DNA of 33,558 nt from assembly GCA_947475995.1 (NCBI GenBank), contig CANJNI010000044.1, positions 1 through 33,558 on the forward strand. Reading direction: 5' to 3'. The stretch comes from Beijerinckiaceae bacterium (lineage in GTDB: Bacteria > Pseudomonadota > Alphaproteobacteria > Rhizobiales > Beijerinckiaceae). This document shows positions 8,189 to 17,382 of this stretch, piece by piece; positions within the stretch are counted from its first letter, which is position 1; each line of letters starts with the position of its first letter. Below the pieces are notes generated by a model that did no database searches, was not told where the DNA came from, and saw only the letters and a list, made by a program, of their open reading frames with translations. Position numbers and translations under genes: made by a program.

Positions 8189-8842
8189 GTGACTGAAAAG
8201 AGAAACGCGGAAAAGTTCTGGGTCTGGGCCGAACTCAACCGGGGTCTCATTCGGGAGACGCTGAAAGCCGCCCGGCGCAGCATTCCGGGCGTCCACATCG
8301 TCAATGTGGAACCGCTCATCGCCGAGATGACCGGCGTCCTGCACGAATATGACGCGCGTCTCCAGCCCCTGATCGCGTTGGCTGCGGACGATGTGCTGGA
8401 ACTCACCATCACGGCGAACGGCCGCCGCGACGCCTTCGTATCGGCCAAGTCGCTGGTCGATTGCGCGCCCGCCGGTCCCTCCTGGCGCTTCTACGGGCTG
8501 CGGCGGCGTCGTCCGGTCAAGCATGCGCTGCTGGACGGCCGCGAATTGCGCGGCGTCGAGAGCATTCAATTTGGTTACACCCGCAACGGCGAACAGGTTG
8601 GGGTGACGCTGATCGTCAGCGACGACCTGATCGACCAATTGCCCTCGCTGCAGGCGGCGGGGCGGCACGTTACGATGGCGCTGCTGGGAGAGGAAGATTT
8701 CGGCTACCACGTCGCCGGAACTTCGGTCGTGTCGGCGGCGGGCTGGAAGGCAGGTCATTTCGACATGCCGATCTGGCCGCTTGATGAGCTGCCATCGCGG
8801 GTCGATGAGCTTTTCCATCGCGAACTCGAACAGGTCGCCTGA
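8189..8842 (+). CDS. Hypothetical protein, conserved-looking, soluble
   Basis: A 217-residue soluble protein that I do not recognise firmly. It opens with an aromatic, helical segment (KFWVWAELNRGL), followed by LELTITANGRRDAFVSAKSLVDCAP and SWRFYGLRRRRPV. The general layout recalls small DUF695-like proteins, but I cannot claim membership. There is no signal peptide and no membrane helix. Translation starts at GTG 8189 after a GTAGGGGG Shine-Dalgarno. It lies 70 bases before a thioredoxin-like lipoprotein gene on the same strand and may share a transcript with it. Confidence 0.75.
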   Translation: MTEKRNAEKFWVWAELNRGLIRETLKAARRSIPGVHIVNVEPLIAEMTGVLHEYDARLQPLIALAADDVLELTITANGRRDAFVSAKSLVDCAPAGPSWRFYGLRRRRPVKHALLDGRELRGVESIQFGYTRNGEQVGVTLIVSDDLIDQLPSLQAAGRHVTMALLGEEDFGYHVAGTSVVSAAGWKAGHFDMPIWPLDELPSRVDELFHRELEQVA

Positions 8843-8912
8843 ACGTCTTTTCGGATCAATCGATTTCAAGAAAGTCGCCGTCCGGCGCGCGCGCAGATTT
8901 CGCGGAGTTTCC

Positions 8913-9428
8913 ATGAATGATTTGACGAGACGGCAGGTCATGCGGTTCGGCGGCATGACGTTTTTCAGCCTTTCCGTCGGCGGCTGCCTTGACACCAAGC
9001 TCGGGGAGTTCGAACTGCCGCCCGTCCCGGGCGTGACCGATATGGCGGGATGGCCGATGCGAGGTCTCAAATCGGAAGACCTGAAGCGCCAGAAGGCCAT
9101 GGTGGTGGTGTTCGCGAGCTGGTGTCCGTATTGCCAGGCGCAGCATCCGGTACTGATGAAATTCGCCGACCGTCTGCATGGGCCGCTCTACGGCATCCTG
9201 TCTCAGGACAAGGCCGATGCTGGCGCCAGATATCTCGGCAGGGCAGGCAATCCCTACCGGGCCGTCGGCTTCGATCCGGACGGCAAGATCGCGCGCCAGA
9301 TGGGCGGCACCGGCGTTCCGAACAATATCGTGTTCAGCAAGGACATGAAGATGCTGGCGCAGATGATGGGCGGCCTCGACGAGCGACTGTTTCTCGACCG
9401 CATGGTCTCGAAGATGAACAGCGCCTGA
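8913..9428 (+). CDS. Thioredoxin-fold lipoprotein (TlpA/redoxin-like)
   Basis: The 171-residue protein begins with a twin-arginine-like lead (TRRQVMRFGG) and a short hydrophobic stretch ending in a lipobox, SVGGC, with the lipidated cysteine at residue 25. It is therefore probably Tat-exported and membrane-anchored. The mature part is a thioredoxin fold with the active-site WCPYC (Cys71, Cys74) in VVVFASWCPYCQAQHP and the cis-proline loop in GTGVPNNIVF. It resembles TlpA/CcmG-type periplasmic thiol reductases. The start at 8913 is chosen because it places the signal at the N-terminus after a GCGGAG Shine-Dalgarno. The partner substrate is unknown; no cytochrome c maturation genes are nearby. 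It converges on rsmA with a 1-base gap. Confidence 0.85.
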   Translation: MNDLTRRQVMRFGGMTFFSLSVGGCLDTKLGEFELPPVPGVTDMAGWPMRGLKSEDLKRQKAMVVVFASWCPYCQAQHPVLMKFADRLHGPLYGILSQDKADAGARYLGRAGNPYRAVGFDPDGKIARQMGGTGVPNNIVFSKDMKMLAQMMGGLDERLFLDRMVSKMNSA

Positions 9429-9429
9429 T

Positions 9430-10302
9430 CTAGCCGGCGGGTTCGCTGGCCGCACGCGCCAGCCGCACAAAGCCCGAAATGTCTATTTCCTCGGCGCGTT
9501 TCGTGCCTTCGATCCCGGCGCGCTCCAGCAACGCATTTGCATCGACGGCGCGGCCGCCGACCGACAGGCCCTTCAGCGATTGCCGCAGCATCTTGCGGCG
9601 CTGGCCGAACGCAGCCTGCGTGACGAGGAACAAGGCGCGGCGGTCGCAATTCTCGGGCATCTGGCGCGGGACGAGTTCGACGACGGAGGACGTGACCTTC
9701 GGGGGCGGCGTGAAGGCTGACGGCGGCACATCGAACAGGATGCGGGCCTTCGTCCGCCAGCCGCACAGTACGCCCAGACGCCCGTAATCGACGCGCTCGC
9801 CGGGAGTCGCGACGATGCGCTCGGCGACTTCGCGCTGGAACATCAGCGTCAGGCGATCAAACCACGGCGGCCAGATTTCCGTGTCGAGCCATTGGGTCAG
9901 GAGCGCCGTGCCTACATTGTAGGGCAGGTTCGCCACGATGCGGGCCGGGCCGACATGCGGGTCGGCGAGTTTCGACAGATCCGTTTCAAGCGCATCGCCC
10001 TCGATGACTTCGAGGCGGCCTGGATAATGCGCCGCAATTTCGGCAAGCGCCGGAAGGCAGCGGGGGTCCCGTTCGACTGCGATGACGCGGGCCGCGCCAT
10101 TGGCGAGCAGCGCGCGCGTGAGCCCGCCGGGGCCGGGGCCGATCTCGATCACCGTCACGCCTTCGAGCGGGCCTGCCGCACGGGCGATCTTGCCGGTCAG
10201 ATTGAGATCGTAGAGGAAGTTCTGTCCCAGCGATTTTTTCGCCGCGAGGTCGAAACGCTCCACGACATCGCGCAGCGGCGGCAGGTCGTCGATGGCGCTC
10301 AA
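9430..10302 (-). CDS. rsmA: 16S rRNA (adenine1518/1519-N6)-dimethyltransferase
   Basis: The 290-residue protein (also called KsgA) dimethylates the two adjacent adenines near the 3' end of 16S rRNA during small-subunit maturation. The N-terminal [11 protein letters not shown] motif, the SAM-binding [14 protein letters not shown] (from residue 53) and the catalytic NLPYN (residues 125-129) are all present. A helical C-terminal domain follows ([16 protein letters not shown]). Its start overlaps the pdxA stop as ATGA, so it is the last gene of a translationally coupled six-gene operon. Loss of RsmA is known to give kasugamycin resistance. Confidence 0.97.
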   Translation of the reverse strand: MSAIDDLPPLRDVVERFDLAAKKSLGQNFLYDLNLTGKIARAAGPLEGVTVIEIGPGPGGLTRALLANGAARVIAVERDPRCLPALAEIAAHYPGRLEVIEGDALETDLSKLADPHVGPARIVANLPYNVGTALLTQWLDTEIWPPWFDRLTLMFQREVAERIVATPGERVDYGRLGVLCGWRTKARILFDVPPSAFTPPPKVTSSVVELVPRQMPENCDRRALFLVTQAAFGQRRKMLRQSLKGLSVGGRAVDANALLERAGIEGTKRAEEIDISGFVRLARAASEPAG

Positions 10303-11309
10303 GGCTGCGCCGCCTGGGCATGCACCAGACGTGTCGCCAGTTCGAGCGCGGCGATGAGGCTTGCCGGACTGGCGACGCCCTTGCCGGCAATGTCATAGGC
10401 CGTGCCGTGGTCAGGCGATGTGCGGATGAACGGCAAGCCGAGCGTGGTGTTCACCGCGCTGTCGAAAGCCAGCGTCTTGATCGGGATCAGCGCCTGATCG
10501 TGATACATGCAGATGGCGGCGTCGTAACGCTCGCGCGCTTGCGCGTGGAACATCGTGTCGGCCGGCAGCGGCCCGCGCGCCGCGATGCCTTCCGCACGCA
10601 GATCCTCCACGGCCGCCTTGATGAAGTCGATCTCCTCACGTCCCATCGCGCCGTTTTCGCCCGCATGGGGATTGAGGCCCGCGATGGCCAGACGCGGCTC
10701 GGCGATGCCGAAGCGCGTCTTCAGATCATGCGCGGTGATGCGCGAGGTTTCGACGATCAGTTCACGCGTCAGGTCGCTCAGAACGCGCGCTATGGAGACA
10801 TGGATCGTCACCGGCACCACGGCGAGCGCGGGCGACCACAGCATCATCACGGAGCGCGTTTCGACGTTCCAGAACCGCTGCGCCAGTTCGGCCAGAAATT
10901 CCGTATGGCCGGGATGCTTGAAGCCCGCCTGATAGAGCGCGTCCTTCGAAATCGGATTGGTGACGATGGCGCTCGCCTCGCCCGTGCGGACATATTCGAC
11001 GCCGCGCTCGATGGCCTCGATCGTCCCGAGCGCATCGCGATGCGAGGGCTTTCCGAAGGCGCCGTCGATTGAGGTTTTCAGAGGCACGACCGGCATCGCC
11101 TGATCAAAGATGGCCGCGCTGTCGGCTGGCACGCAGCCCTGCACCGGAACAGCCAGGCCGAGTTTCGTCGCCAGTTCCGCCAGATGCGCCGGATCGCCCA
11201 GCACGAAGAATGGCGTGTCTCCCGGCTTGCGGCGCAGCCATGCCATCAGGGCGATCTCGGGGCCGATGCCCGACGGGTCCCCCTGCGAGACAGCCAGCGG
11301 GGCGTTCAT
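10299..11309 (-). CDS. pdxA: 4-hydroxythreonine-4-phosphate dehydrogenase
   Basis: The 336-residue protein is PdxA, which oxidises 4-phosphohydroxy-L-threonine with NAD in vitamin B6 synthesis. Hallmarks are the N-terminal [14 protein letters not shown], the [10 protein letters not shown] block, the metal-binding histidine in GHTEF, the [11 protein letters not shown] motif with a second metal histidine, and the late [11 protein letters not shown] with a third. The start at 11309 overlaps the stop of the upstream surA-like gene (ATGA). Linkage of pdxA with surA, lptD and rsmA is seen in many proteobacteria. Confidence 0.97.
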   Translation of the reverse strand: MNAPLAVSQGDPSGIGPEIALMAWLRRKPGDTPFFVLGDPAHLAELATKLGLAVPVQGCVPADSAAIFDQAMPVVPLKTSIDGAFGKPSHRDALGTIEAIERGVEYVRTGEASAIVTNPISKDALYQAGFKHPGHTEFLAELAQRFWNVETRSVMMLWSPALAVVPVTIHVSIARVLSDLTRELIVETSRITAHDLKTRFGIAEPRLAIAGLNPHAGENGAMGREEIDFIKAAVEDLRAEGIAARGPLPADTMFHAQARERYDAAICMYHDQALIPIKTLAFDSAVNTTLGLPFIRTSPDHGTAYDIAGKGVASPASLIAALELATRLVHAQAAQP

Positions 11310-12211
11310 CGTTTCACCACAACGGCGCGCTGACGAACCTTGCGATAGAGCTTGTCGCCCTCCTGCTCGTAGCGCTTGTCGAGCAACTCCATCCTGATCT
11401 GTTCCGACGCCTTGTCGACGCCGTCCCGGGCAACGCCCCTGGCGCACAAGGCCAGCATCTCGAAGCCGGACTGCACCCGCTGCGGCCTTGTCACGCGGCC
11501 AACCTGCATGCCCGCCAGTTCCTTGACGATGGCCGGGGTGAGGGCCGTGTCGGTGCGGACAATCGGATCCTTCACGGCGACGTCCAGCATCTGTGTCGCG
11601 AAAGCCGCGCCGCTGGCGCAATCAGTGAATCGCGTCCGGATCGTTTCTGCATCTCGCAGGCGCGTGCGGACGAGTGTCTCGGGAGAACCAGGCGGCACGA
11701 CGACGAAAATCTGGCGCAGCGTGAATTCCGCGCCCCCCGCCAGGCCGCGTTTCGCCAGTTCGGCGCGCACCTGCCGTTCGCTGACGTCGAGCGTCTTGTT
11801 CAGCGAGCGCGTGTAGACCTTCCAGACAAATTGCGCGCCGAAATGTTCGCGCACATGGGCTGCATCAACGCCCGCCCGCTGCATTTCTGCGGAGAGCGCT
11901 TCGGTCGGCATCCTGAGTTCGCGCGCGACTTTGCCGATCTCGTCGACGATCTCGGCTTCTCCGGCCTGAATCTTGAATTTCTTCGTTTCGATGATCTTCA
12001 GCTTGTCTTCGATGATCCCGTCGATGGCGATGTTGCGCTCGAAGGGCAGGCGCAGCGCGCGGTGCAGGCGCGCCCGCTGGTCGATGTCATAATCCGTGAC
12101 CGGGCTGTCGTTCACGGTGGCGACGACCTGCTGGGCGCAGGCGGGCCCGGCAAGCAGCAGCAATCCCGTGAGGGCGGCGCAGCCAATCCGTGACGCCAAG
12201 GTCGGTTTCAT
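11306..12211 (-). CDS. surA: SurA-like periplasmic peptidyl-prolyl isomerase/chaperone
   Basis: The 301-residue protein has a Sec signal peptide (cleavage after ACA, about residue 26). The start of the mature chain, [21 protein letters not shown], is diagnostic of the SurA N-terminal domain. A SurA-type helical core follows, then one parvulin-like segment (about 160-260, beginning [11 protein letters not shown]) that looks degenerate. E. coli SurA has two parvulin domains and is longer, so this is the short alphaproteobacterial form. It probably escorts unfolded outer-membrane proteins, LptD among them, across the periplasm. Its position directly after lptD supports this. The final bases overlap the pdxA start. 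Confidence 0.9.
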   Translation of the reverse strand: MKPTLASRIGCAALTGLLLLAGPACAQQVVATVNDSPVTDYDIDQRARLHRALRLPFERNIAIDGIIEDKLKIIETKKFKIQAGEAEIVDEIGKVARELRMPTEALSAEMQRAGVDAAHVREHFGAQFVWKVYTRSLNKTLDVSERQVRAELAKRGLAGGAEFTLRQIFVVVPPGSPETLVRTRLRDAETIRTRFTDCASGAAFATQMLDVAVKDPIVRTDTALTPAIVKELAGMQVGRVTRPQRVQSGFEMLALCARGVARDGVDKASEQIRMELLDKRYEQEGDKLYRKVRQRAVVVKR

Positions 12212-12239
12212 GTCCCGGCTTTCCGATCATCCCGCCTGA

Positions 12240-14852
12240 TCAGCGAGAGATTGCATTGCTCAAGCCGTCGTCGATTCGCAAGTCGCCGAAGTTGGATTTG
12301 ATCTTGGTGTCGCCGAGCGTGCGGAACTGCAACTCGAACATGACCGTCTGGTTCCGGATCGGCGAGGTGCCGGCGCCGTTGTCCTGATAGATCGAGGTGT
12401 AGTTGGCGAGGATCGTGATGCAATCGTCCGAATAGCCCGCCCCGATGCCCAGACCCGCCAGCGAGAACAGCGGCGCATTGCCCTTGAACTGCGCATTGTA
12501 GCGATGGCGCGACAGGTCGAACACCACATTGCCCTTCACAAAGGTGTTCTGGGTAATGTTGAACTTGGCCGAGCCCGACAGGCCTTCGCGCTGCTGGTCG
12601 AAACCGAGCAGGGGCTGCGCCTGATAGCGGGCGTACTGAAGGCCGAATTCGAAAGCTCCCACGTTCGCGGTCATCATGTAGTCGAGACGCCGCATGGAAA
12701 AGTTGGTCGGGTCGAATCGGCCCTTCGCCATGAAGCTGAAGGTCGAATTGGGCGCAAAGGCGGCGCGGGCCACATAATCGGAGCGGCGCGTGTCGAGGCC
12801 TGAACTGATGCCGATATTGGCCGCATCGGGCGTCGCGTAGGAATTCGCGCCCGCAAGCTGGAAGGACTGCCCGGCCATGAAATTGGCGTAGGCCCCATTG
12901 CGGAAGGCCGCCGTGTACTGGAACCCGTAATTGAGGCGGGTGCCGGTCTCGAAGCGGTCGTAGCCGGAGTACTTGCTCCAGTCGAACAGGTTCGTATCGT
13001 CGAAGACGAGGTTCTGGGCGTCTTCACTGATCAGCGCGCGCATTTGCGGGCGGTTCGGGCGAACCACGACCTGCGCGATGGGCTCGAAGACCTGATTGAC
13101 GAGACTGGTCGAGGCCATGAACGGATAGCGGTATTCGAGGCCGACGCCCGGAATGGCCTGACCGACGAACCGCTCGTTCTGCGCGCCGATGAAGGCGGGC
13201 TGGCTGGCGTTCGAAATGGTCGAGAAGCAGGGCGGGGTGCCGCAACCGGGGTTCGAGAAGGTTGTCGAATTGCTCGAGTTCAGCGACAGCCACGAACCAT
13301 TGAGATGCGCGAAGGTGAAGGGCGTCCAGACCTGACCGATCGGGTCGACGAACTGTCGCTTCCACGACACGTTCAGCGTGGCGCGCGTGTAGTTGCCGCC
13401 GACGCCGCGCAACACGCAATTGGCGGGCGTGTAGAGGCCCGATCCGTTCGGGGTGCAGACGTCGTAGAGCCCGTAGGCCTTGTCGAGGTTGCGCAGTCCG
13501 GTCGCCTGATAGGCGGCGAGCTGGCGGTTGATGTTCGTGAGATTGAAATCGACCTCGACCTGACCGCCGATGCCGCCGGTTCGCTCGGGGGGAACGTCGA
13601 AGGTCTTGTTGTAGTCGAAGACCGGGCCGACGACCGGCTGCTGGCGCTGAACGTCGAAGGCTGACAGGCCTTTGAAATAATAGCCGCGCAGGTCGAAATA
13701 GCCGCGGTCGCCCTGTCCGGTCAGGTAGACGGTGGAGACGGCTTCCTTGAAGTAGTTCTGCGACACGGACTGCGGCACGACCCGGTAGTCGTTGTAGAAC
13801 CACCGGTCGGACATCATGGCGATGTTCCAGCCGAACTTCCATTTGTCGTTGATGAAGAACTCGCCCTTCGACTCGACCGAGCCACGGAATTCGCGGTTGC
13901 CCGGCCCGTAGGGAGCGACGCTGAACACGCTCGGGTCGTTCTGGAAGATGCCGGTCAGGCGGATGTCGTAAGCGCCGTTGATGAGCTGGTGACGCCAGAG
14001 CGCCTGACCCATCACGCCCTGCCGGGTGAAGAAGGTCGGGGTCAGGGTCAGATCGTAGTTCGGCGCGATGGCCCAGTAGAGCGGGACCGACACGCCCATG
14101 CCGCGCGTCAGGTTGGCGCTGTAGCTGGGGGCCAGGACTCCGCTCTTGCGGGCGACGCTCGGGTCGGCGATCGACAGATAGGGCAGCCACGCAATCGGGA
14201 CGCCCGCGATCTCGAAGGTCGCGTCCTCGTAATAGACCATCTGCTCGGCATTCTGGTGGATGATCTTCTTCGCCTTCACCTGCCAGAGCGGCGGGCGGGA
14301 CGGATCGTCCTTGCAGGGCTCGCAGGCCGTGTAGGTGCCGTTTTCGAGGATGGTGGTTTCGCCGCCAATTCGCTCGCCGCGCGCGGCGGTGAAATGGGTG
14401 CGGTCGGCCGTGTCGGCCTTCAGGGAATCGATGAAGCCTTCGCGGAAGTCGTCGGTCAGTTCGAACCGCTCCGCATAGGCGGCGGTGCCGTTGCGCTCCG
14501 TCAGCTTGGCGTTGCCCTGTGCGGCCACCCGATTGGTGTTCCGGTTGTAGGAAACCCGGTCGGCTTCAAGGATGCGGCCCTGATAATAGAGCTTCACGCC
14601 GCCGACGGCGCTGACCGTATTGGTGTCGCGGTCATAGACCATCTCGCGCGCCTGAACGAGCAGGCGGTCGGTTCCGGACGATTGCTGAGGCGAAGCCTGA
14701 CGGGAAATCTTGTCTGCGAGCGTCTGGGCCGAGGCCGATGCTGCGCCGAGGGCGACAATCGCCGTTCCCAACGCAAAAAGGCGGCGCAAGGCCGCTATCG
14801 CCGACCCGAAGGGCCGGGCGCATTCCTCGGTGGGGGCATTACGCCGCCCCAT
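12240..14852 (-). CDS. lptD: LPS-assembly protein LptD
   Basis: The 870-residue outer-membrane protein inserts lipopolysaccharide into the outer leaflet together with LptE. After an N-terminal signal (hydrophobic about 25-42, ending ASA) comes an LptA/OstA-like jelly-roll domain: DTNTVSAVGGVKLYYQ, EADRVSYNRNTNRVAAQGNAKL. The large beta-barrel (from about residue 200) is rich in aromatic alternating strands and ends in the usual C-terminal block (FRTLGDTKIKSNFGDLRI). Cysteine pairs occur in CEPC, VCTPNGSG and CGTPPC; their partners cannot be assigned. The start at 14852 shares one base with the lptG stop (TGATG). A start further upstream at 14918 would put about 22 residues before the signal and is unlikely. 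No lptE gene is in the window. Confidence 0.95.
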   Translation of the reverse strand: MGRRNAPTEECARPFGSAIAALRRLFALGTAIVALGAASASAQTLADKISRQASPQQSSGTDRLLVQAREMVYDRDTNTVSAVGGVKLYYQGRILEADRVSYNRNTNRVAAQGNAKLTERNGTAAYAERFELTDDFREGFIDSLKADTADRTHFTAARGERIGGETTILENGTYTACEPCKDDPSRPPLWQVKAKKIIHQNAEQMVYYEDATFEIAGVPIAWLPYLSIADPSVARKSGVLAPSYSANLTRGMGVSVPLYWAIAPNYDLTLTPTFFTRQGVMGQALWRHQLINGAYDIRLTGIFQNDPSVFSVAPYGPGNREFRGSVESKGEFFINDKWKFGWNIAMMSDRWFYNDYRVVPQSVSQNYFKEAVSTVYLTGQGDRGYFDLRGYYFKGLSAFDVQRQQPVVGPVFDYNKTFDVPPERTGGIGGQVEVDFNLTNINRQLAAYQATGLRNLDKAYGLYDVCTPNGSGLYTPANCVLRGVGGNYTRATLNVSWKRQFVDPIGQVWTPFTFAHLNGSWLSLNSSNSTTFSNPGCGTPPCFSTISNASQPAFIGAQNERFVGQAIPGVGLEYRYPFMASTSLVNQVFEPIAQVVVRPNRPQMRALISEDAQNLVFDDTNLFDWSKYSGYDRFETGTRLNYGFQYTAAFRNGAYANFMAGQSFQLAGANSYATPDAANIGISSGLDTRRSDYVARAAFAPNSTFSFMAKGRFDPTNFSMRRLDYMMTANVGAFEFGLQYARYQAQPLLGFDQQREGLSGSAKFNITQNTFVKGNVVFDLSRHRYNAQFKGNAPLFSLAGLGIGAGYSDDCITILANYTSIYQDNGAGTSPIRNQTVMFELQFRTLGDTKIKSNFGDLRIDDGLSNAISR

Positions 14853-15934
14853 CAACCGTCCTCCTGATGCAACAGAACGAATGTCCCCAGCATACAACCC
14901 ACGATCGCAGGCGACCACGCCGCAACCGGAGCGCTGAGAATACCCGCACCGCCCAGATCCCCAAACAGCTTGGTCGCTACATAAAGCATGAAGCCTGCGA
15001 CCACGCCACCTGTGACCATGCGCGGAATTTCACCAAATCTGAAAAATCTTAACGAAAAGCAGGCAGCCGTGAGAACCATCGCGACCAGCAGCGCCGGCAG
15101 GGCCAGAAGCGACAGGTAGCGCAGACGGTAACCCGTTGAATCCAGACCCGCCGCCTGCATCCGCCGGACAATGTCCGGCAGGCTCCAGAACGGGACGGCC
15201 GCAGGGGCCACGAAGGACTGGGTCACCTGTTCGGCGGTCAGGCTGGTGGCGAGCAGATATTTCTCGACCGAACGGGGCTCTTCGCCAAGCGTCACGATGC
15301 GGGCGTTGTGCAGGGTCCAGACGCCGGGCAGGAGTTCGCCGCGCTCGGCCTCGACCCGCTCCTGAAAGCGGCCCTCGGCGTCGTACACATAGGCGGTGAC
15401 ATTGGCCAGAATGGTTCCGCGGTCGCTGGATTGCTCGGCCCGCAGGATCGCTTGTCCGTCCATGCTGCGCTGCCGGATCCAGAGGCTTGAATCGACATCC
15501 TGCCGGGTGCGGCCGAACATGCCGGTTTCCATCCGGTCCGCCTGCTGCTTCAGGACGGCGGCAAGCGGGCTGTAGGCCGTGACCGTTGCGAGCCCGATCA
15601 GCAACGCCAACAGGACGGGAGGCGACAGGATCTGCCAGACCGAGACGCCCGCTGCCCGGGCCACGACCAGTTCCAGTTTCCGGGTCAGGTTCACAAAGGC
15701 GAACATGGTCCCGGCCAGAATCACGAAGGGCAGCGTCTGTTCGGAGATCGACGGAATCCGCAGCAAGGACACGAACGCCACATAGGCCGTCGTGACGTCC
15801 TTGAGGTCGCTGGCGCGTCGCAGCATTTCCACGAAATCGACGACATAGATAAGGGCGCAGATCGCCCCGAAGATCCCCAGAAGGGTGCGGGCGAAACGTC
15901 CCATCAGGTAGAGGCCGAGGGTGGTGCCGATCAT
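14852..15934 (-). CDS. lptG: LPS export ABC transporter permease LptG
   Basis: The 360-residue protein is a YjgP/YjgQ-family permease. The first helix is MIGTTLGLYLMGRFARTLLGIFGAICALIYVVDF-like, with the conserved coupling region LRIPSISEQTLPFVILAG and the LELVVARAAGVSVWQIL cytoplasmic helix. A periplasmic jelly-roll follows (about 130-270), then three C-terminal helices. With LptF and the LptB ATPase (not in this window) it extracts LPS from the inner membrane and pushes it onto the Lpt bridge. It overlaps both neighbours: ATGA with lptF and one base with lptD. It is told apart from LptF by order and by its closer match to the YjgQ pattern. Confidence 0.93.
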   Translation of the reverse strand: MIGTTLGLYLMGRFARTLLGIFGAICALIYVVDFVEMLRRASDLKDVTTAYVAFVSLLRIPSISEQTLPFVILAGTMFAFVNLTRKLELVVARAAGVSVWQILSPPVLLALLIGLATVTAYSPLAAVLKQQADRMETGMFGRTRQDVDSSLWIRQRSMDGQAILRAEQSSDRGTILANVTAYVYDAEGRFQERVEAERGELLPGVWTLHNARIVTLGEEPRSVEKYLLATSLTAEQVTQSFVAPAAVPFWSLPDIVRRMQAAGLDSTGYRLRYLSLLALPALLVAMVLTAACFSLRFFRFGEIPRMVTGGVVAGFMLYVATKLFGDLGGAGILSAPVAAWSPAIVGCMLGTFVLLHQEDG

Positions 15935-17061
15935 CGCGCTTCGGCCGCACTGAGACGCTGCGCCGGGCGGCGCAGGAAGGAGGGCGACCCGAAGATGCCG
16001 ATCAGCGCGCCGATGAAGCCCGCCAGCGGGACCAGATAGACGAGCCAGACCGCCCATAGCGACTTCGGGATCAGGGCCGACGCCCCGAAACCGGCGATGC
16101 GCAGCACCACAACGGCCGCAATCGCGACCGCAATGGCCGCTCCGCGCCCCTGCCGGGTCGTGCGGGGCTGGCCGAGCGCCGCGAAGCCGATCAGGCCGAA
16201 AACGAGCGCATAAAGCGGGTTGACGAACCGGTCGTTCAGATCGGCGATCAGACGGCCGTAATTGGCCTTCACGAAGGGCTCGTCCGGATCGAGGCTGAAC
16301 AGGGAGAGGGTCGAGCGCTCGCGCGGTCGCAGGGGAGCGCCTTCGGACTCGGCCCCAAATTGCGACAGGTCGATCGCGTAGCGCTCGAACGAGACCATGG
16401 CGGGATCGTTCTGGCCGCGCGTCTGGCGCTGGACGCTACCCTTTTCGAGAACCAGAAAGTTTTCCTTCTCGCGGCGGATCGTCTGGCCGAGTTCGGCCAG
16501 GTAGGTGTTGATGCGTTCGGGATCGCGCCGGTCCTGGATGAAGATGCCTTTCAGGCTGTCATTGGGACCGCGCTCCCGGTAGTGGAACACGAAACCCTGA
16601 TCCAGCGTCACGAACTGGCCTTCGCGGATGATGCGGGTGATGAAATCGGCCCGCACCTCGGTCAACAGGTTACGAATGGTCAGGAAGCTCGCCGGCATGG
16701 CCCAGAGCGACATGGCTCCGACCAGCAGCATCACGGACAGGATGAGAATCAGGAAGGGACGCATCAGGCGGGCGGGCGACATGCCGGCAGCGGACAGGAC
16801 CACGACCTCGCTGTCGTTGTTCAGCCTGTTGAGGACGAAAACGACGGCGAAAAAGACCGCCAGAGGCGCAATGATGACGATCAGCGAGGGCAGGGTGAGC
16901 CCGGTGAGGGCGAGAAAAATCAGCAGGGTCTGGCCCTTGGTGGTCAGCAGGTCGAATTGCTGGAGCGCCTGCGTCACCCAGATGACGCCTGTCAGGCCGA
17001 AGAGTGCGGCCAGAAAGGCTACGAGCCCAGACCGGAATATGTAGGCGTTCAAGATCGACAT
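15931..17061 (-). CDS. lptF: LPS export ABC transporter permease LptF
   Basis: The 376-residue protein is the partner of LptG, with the same fold. An N-terminal helix (MSILNAYIFRSGLVAFLAALFG) is followed by TLPSLIVIIAPLAVFFAVVFVLNRLNNDSEVVVLSAAGMSPARLM, the typical LptF coupling region. A periplasmic domain spans about 150-265 and C-terminal helices follow. It is the first gene of the operon, so the promoter should lie in the 321-base gap before pepA. The start at 17061 is preferred because it puts the first helix at the N-terminus; an in-frame extension to 17172 lacks a sensible signal. Confidence 0.93.
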   Translation of the reverse strand: MSILNAYIFRSGLVAFLAALFGLTGVIWVTQALQQFDLLTTKGQTLLIFLALTGLTLPSLIVIIAPLAVFFAVVFVLNRLNNDSEVVVLSAAGMSPARLMRPFLILILSVMLLVGAMSLWAMPASFLTIRNLLTEVRADFITRIIREGQFVTLDQGFVFHYRERGPNDSLKGIFIQDRRDPERINTYLAELGQTIRREKENFLVLEKGSVQRQTRGQNDPAMVSFERYAIDLSQFGAESEGAPLRPRERSTLSLFSLDPDEPFVKANYGRLIADLNDRFVNPLYALVFGLIGFAALGQPRTTRQGRGAAIAVAIAAVVVLRIAGFGASALIPKSLWAVWLVYLVPLAGFIGALIGIFGSPSFLRRPAQRLSAAEAR

Positions 17062-17382
17062 GCGTCTTCCGAACCGTCTCCTGTCGGAGTCATCACCTAA
17101 TTCACGACTCGGCCAGACGGCTGCCCCGTGAAAAACCGCTATCCATTCGGCCGCGCGGCGGCAAGCAAGCACGAGCCTGACCGTCGATCCATGGACAATT
17201 ATCGGACGGGCGTGGCCGGAAGGCTACTGCGGGCTTGAACGCGCCTCGCGGCGAATTGAAGGCGCGCAAAGGACACAGGTCCGCATAAACATGCTGCGAG
17301 CGCGACAGTGCGGTTGCGGGGCGCTAACAAGCGCCTAGATTGAGGATGCGCGGGAGTCGCGCCGGGCACAGGGACAGCCAGC
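17062..17382. promoter_or_regulatory. Divergent control region between lptF and pepA
   Basis: This 321-base gap separates the divergent lptF operon and pepA and must hold both promoters. I see no convincing sigma70 -35/-10 pair, which is common in high-GC alphaproteobacteria. A small perfect hairpin, GGCGCT-AACA-AGCGCC, lies at 17320-17335, about 48 bases before the pepA start. A weak Shine-Dalgarno (CAGGGACAG) precedes pepA. No open reading frame here looks real. Confidence 0.5.

Noticed and set aside
12504..14867. Plus-strand frames opposite lptD
   Set aside because: lptD is intact and well supported; these frames show no motifs or ribosome-binding sites.
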